A DNA stretch of 6,568 bases, from contig CAOJDZ010000042.1 in the NCBI GenBank assembly GCA_948433815.1, positions 1 to 6,568 on the forward strand, given 5' to 3'. The translations under genes and the position numbers were made by a program. The DNA comes from an uncultured Clostridia bacterium (lineage in GTDB: Bacteria > Bacillota_I > Bacilli_A > RF39 > UBA660). Each line of letters opens with the position of its first letter. The stretch's first letter is position 1. This document shows positions 6,548 through 6,568 of this stretch, piece by piece. The notes beneath the pieces are model-generated. The model was given only the letters and a program-made list of their open reading frames with translations. It searched no databases and was not told the DNA's origin.

Positions 6548-6568
6548 ACTTAAAAGGTGAAAGAGTTG
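6544..6568 (+). CDS. rbfA: Ribosome-binding factor A, N-terminal fragment (partial, 3' end outside window)
   Basis: ATG at 6544 overlaps the infB stop as ATGA, a typical coupled junction, and is preceded by the purine-rich AAGAAGTGA at about 6527-6535. The eight visible codons read MNLKGERV, resembling the start of RbfA proteins (M...R..R...). RbfA is a KH-fold factor for 30S maturation and cold adaptation, and it follows infB (or ylxP) in Firmicutes. The name rests mainly on context, since only eight residues can be read. Confidence 0.7.

Noticed and set aside
1..6568. Recoding of TGA to tryptophan (Mycoplasma code)
   Set aside because: TGA is the natural stop of rnhB and infB at the expected protein ends, and Trp is encoded by TGG in the PrsA-like protein and IF2. 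Stops inside the decayed gene are mostly TAA/TAG, so recoding would not rescue it.
1..6568. CRISPR array, insertion sequence, tRNA/rRNA, toxin-antitoxin pair or novel defence system
   Set aside because: No spaced repeats, transposase motifs, terminal inverted repeats, cloverleaf-like blocks or recognisable defence genes were seen on either strand.

Overview
The window is about 6.6 kb of very AT-rich bacterial DNA with dense, same-strand genes and strong AAGGAGG-type ribosome binding sites. Intact genes end in TGA (rnhB, infB), and UGG encodes Trp in PrsA and IF2, so the standard bacterial code is used and not the Mycoplasma code 4. Gene content and order (Dxs, RNase HII, a PrsA-like foldase, then rimP-nusA-ylxR-infB-rbfA), the low GC and the AGA-rich arginine usage suggest an uncultivated member of the Bacilli, perhaps an RF39/Erysipelotrichia-like gut lineage. 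That placement is inference only.

Layout, all on the plus strand. (1) 1-225 is the 3' end of dxs (MEP isoprenoid pathway). It overlaps by 7 nt the complete rnhB gene for RNase HII (219-818). (2) 819-1629 has no intact gene. It holds the wreck of one gene, probably for a secreted or lipoprotein-like protein: a Shine-Dalgarno with a damaged start, two in-frame stops and two frameshifts. A clear intrinsic terminator overlaps its stop codon (1622-1645). (3) 1725-2693 encodes a membrane-anchored, cysteine-free PrsA-like foldase. (4) A good extended -10 promoter (2702-2730) opens the nusA operon. A short leader follows with a GC-rich hairpin and U-rich tract that looks like an attenuator. Then come a one-domain rimP (85 codons), nusA, ylxR/rnpM, infB and the first 8 codons of rbfA.

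The last block is the conserved transcription/translation operon of Firmicutes: 30S maturation (RimP, RbfA), transcription elongation and termination (NusA), an RNase P-binding regulator (YlxR/RnpM) and initiation factor IF2. The genes are tightly packed: an 8-nt overlap, a 14-nt gap, a 25-nt gap and a 4-nt ATGA overlap. The ylxQ and ylxP genes found in the Bacillus version are missing.

I see no mobile element, CRISPR array, tRNA, rRNA or novel defence or metabolic system. The points most worth a second look are the RimP cut down to its N-terminal domain, the candidate NusA-responsive attenuator, and the decayed gene at 869-1629.
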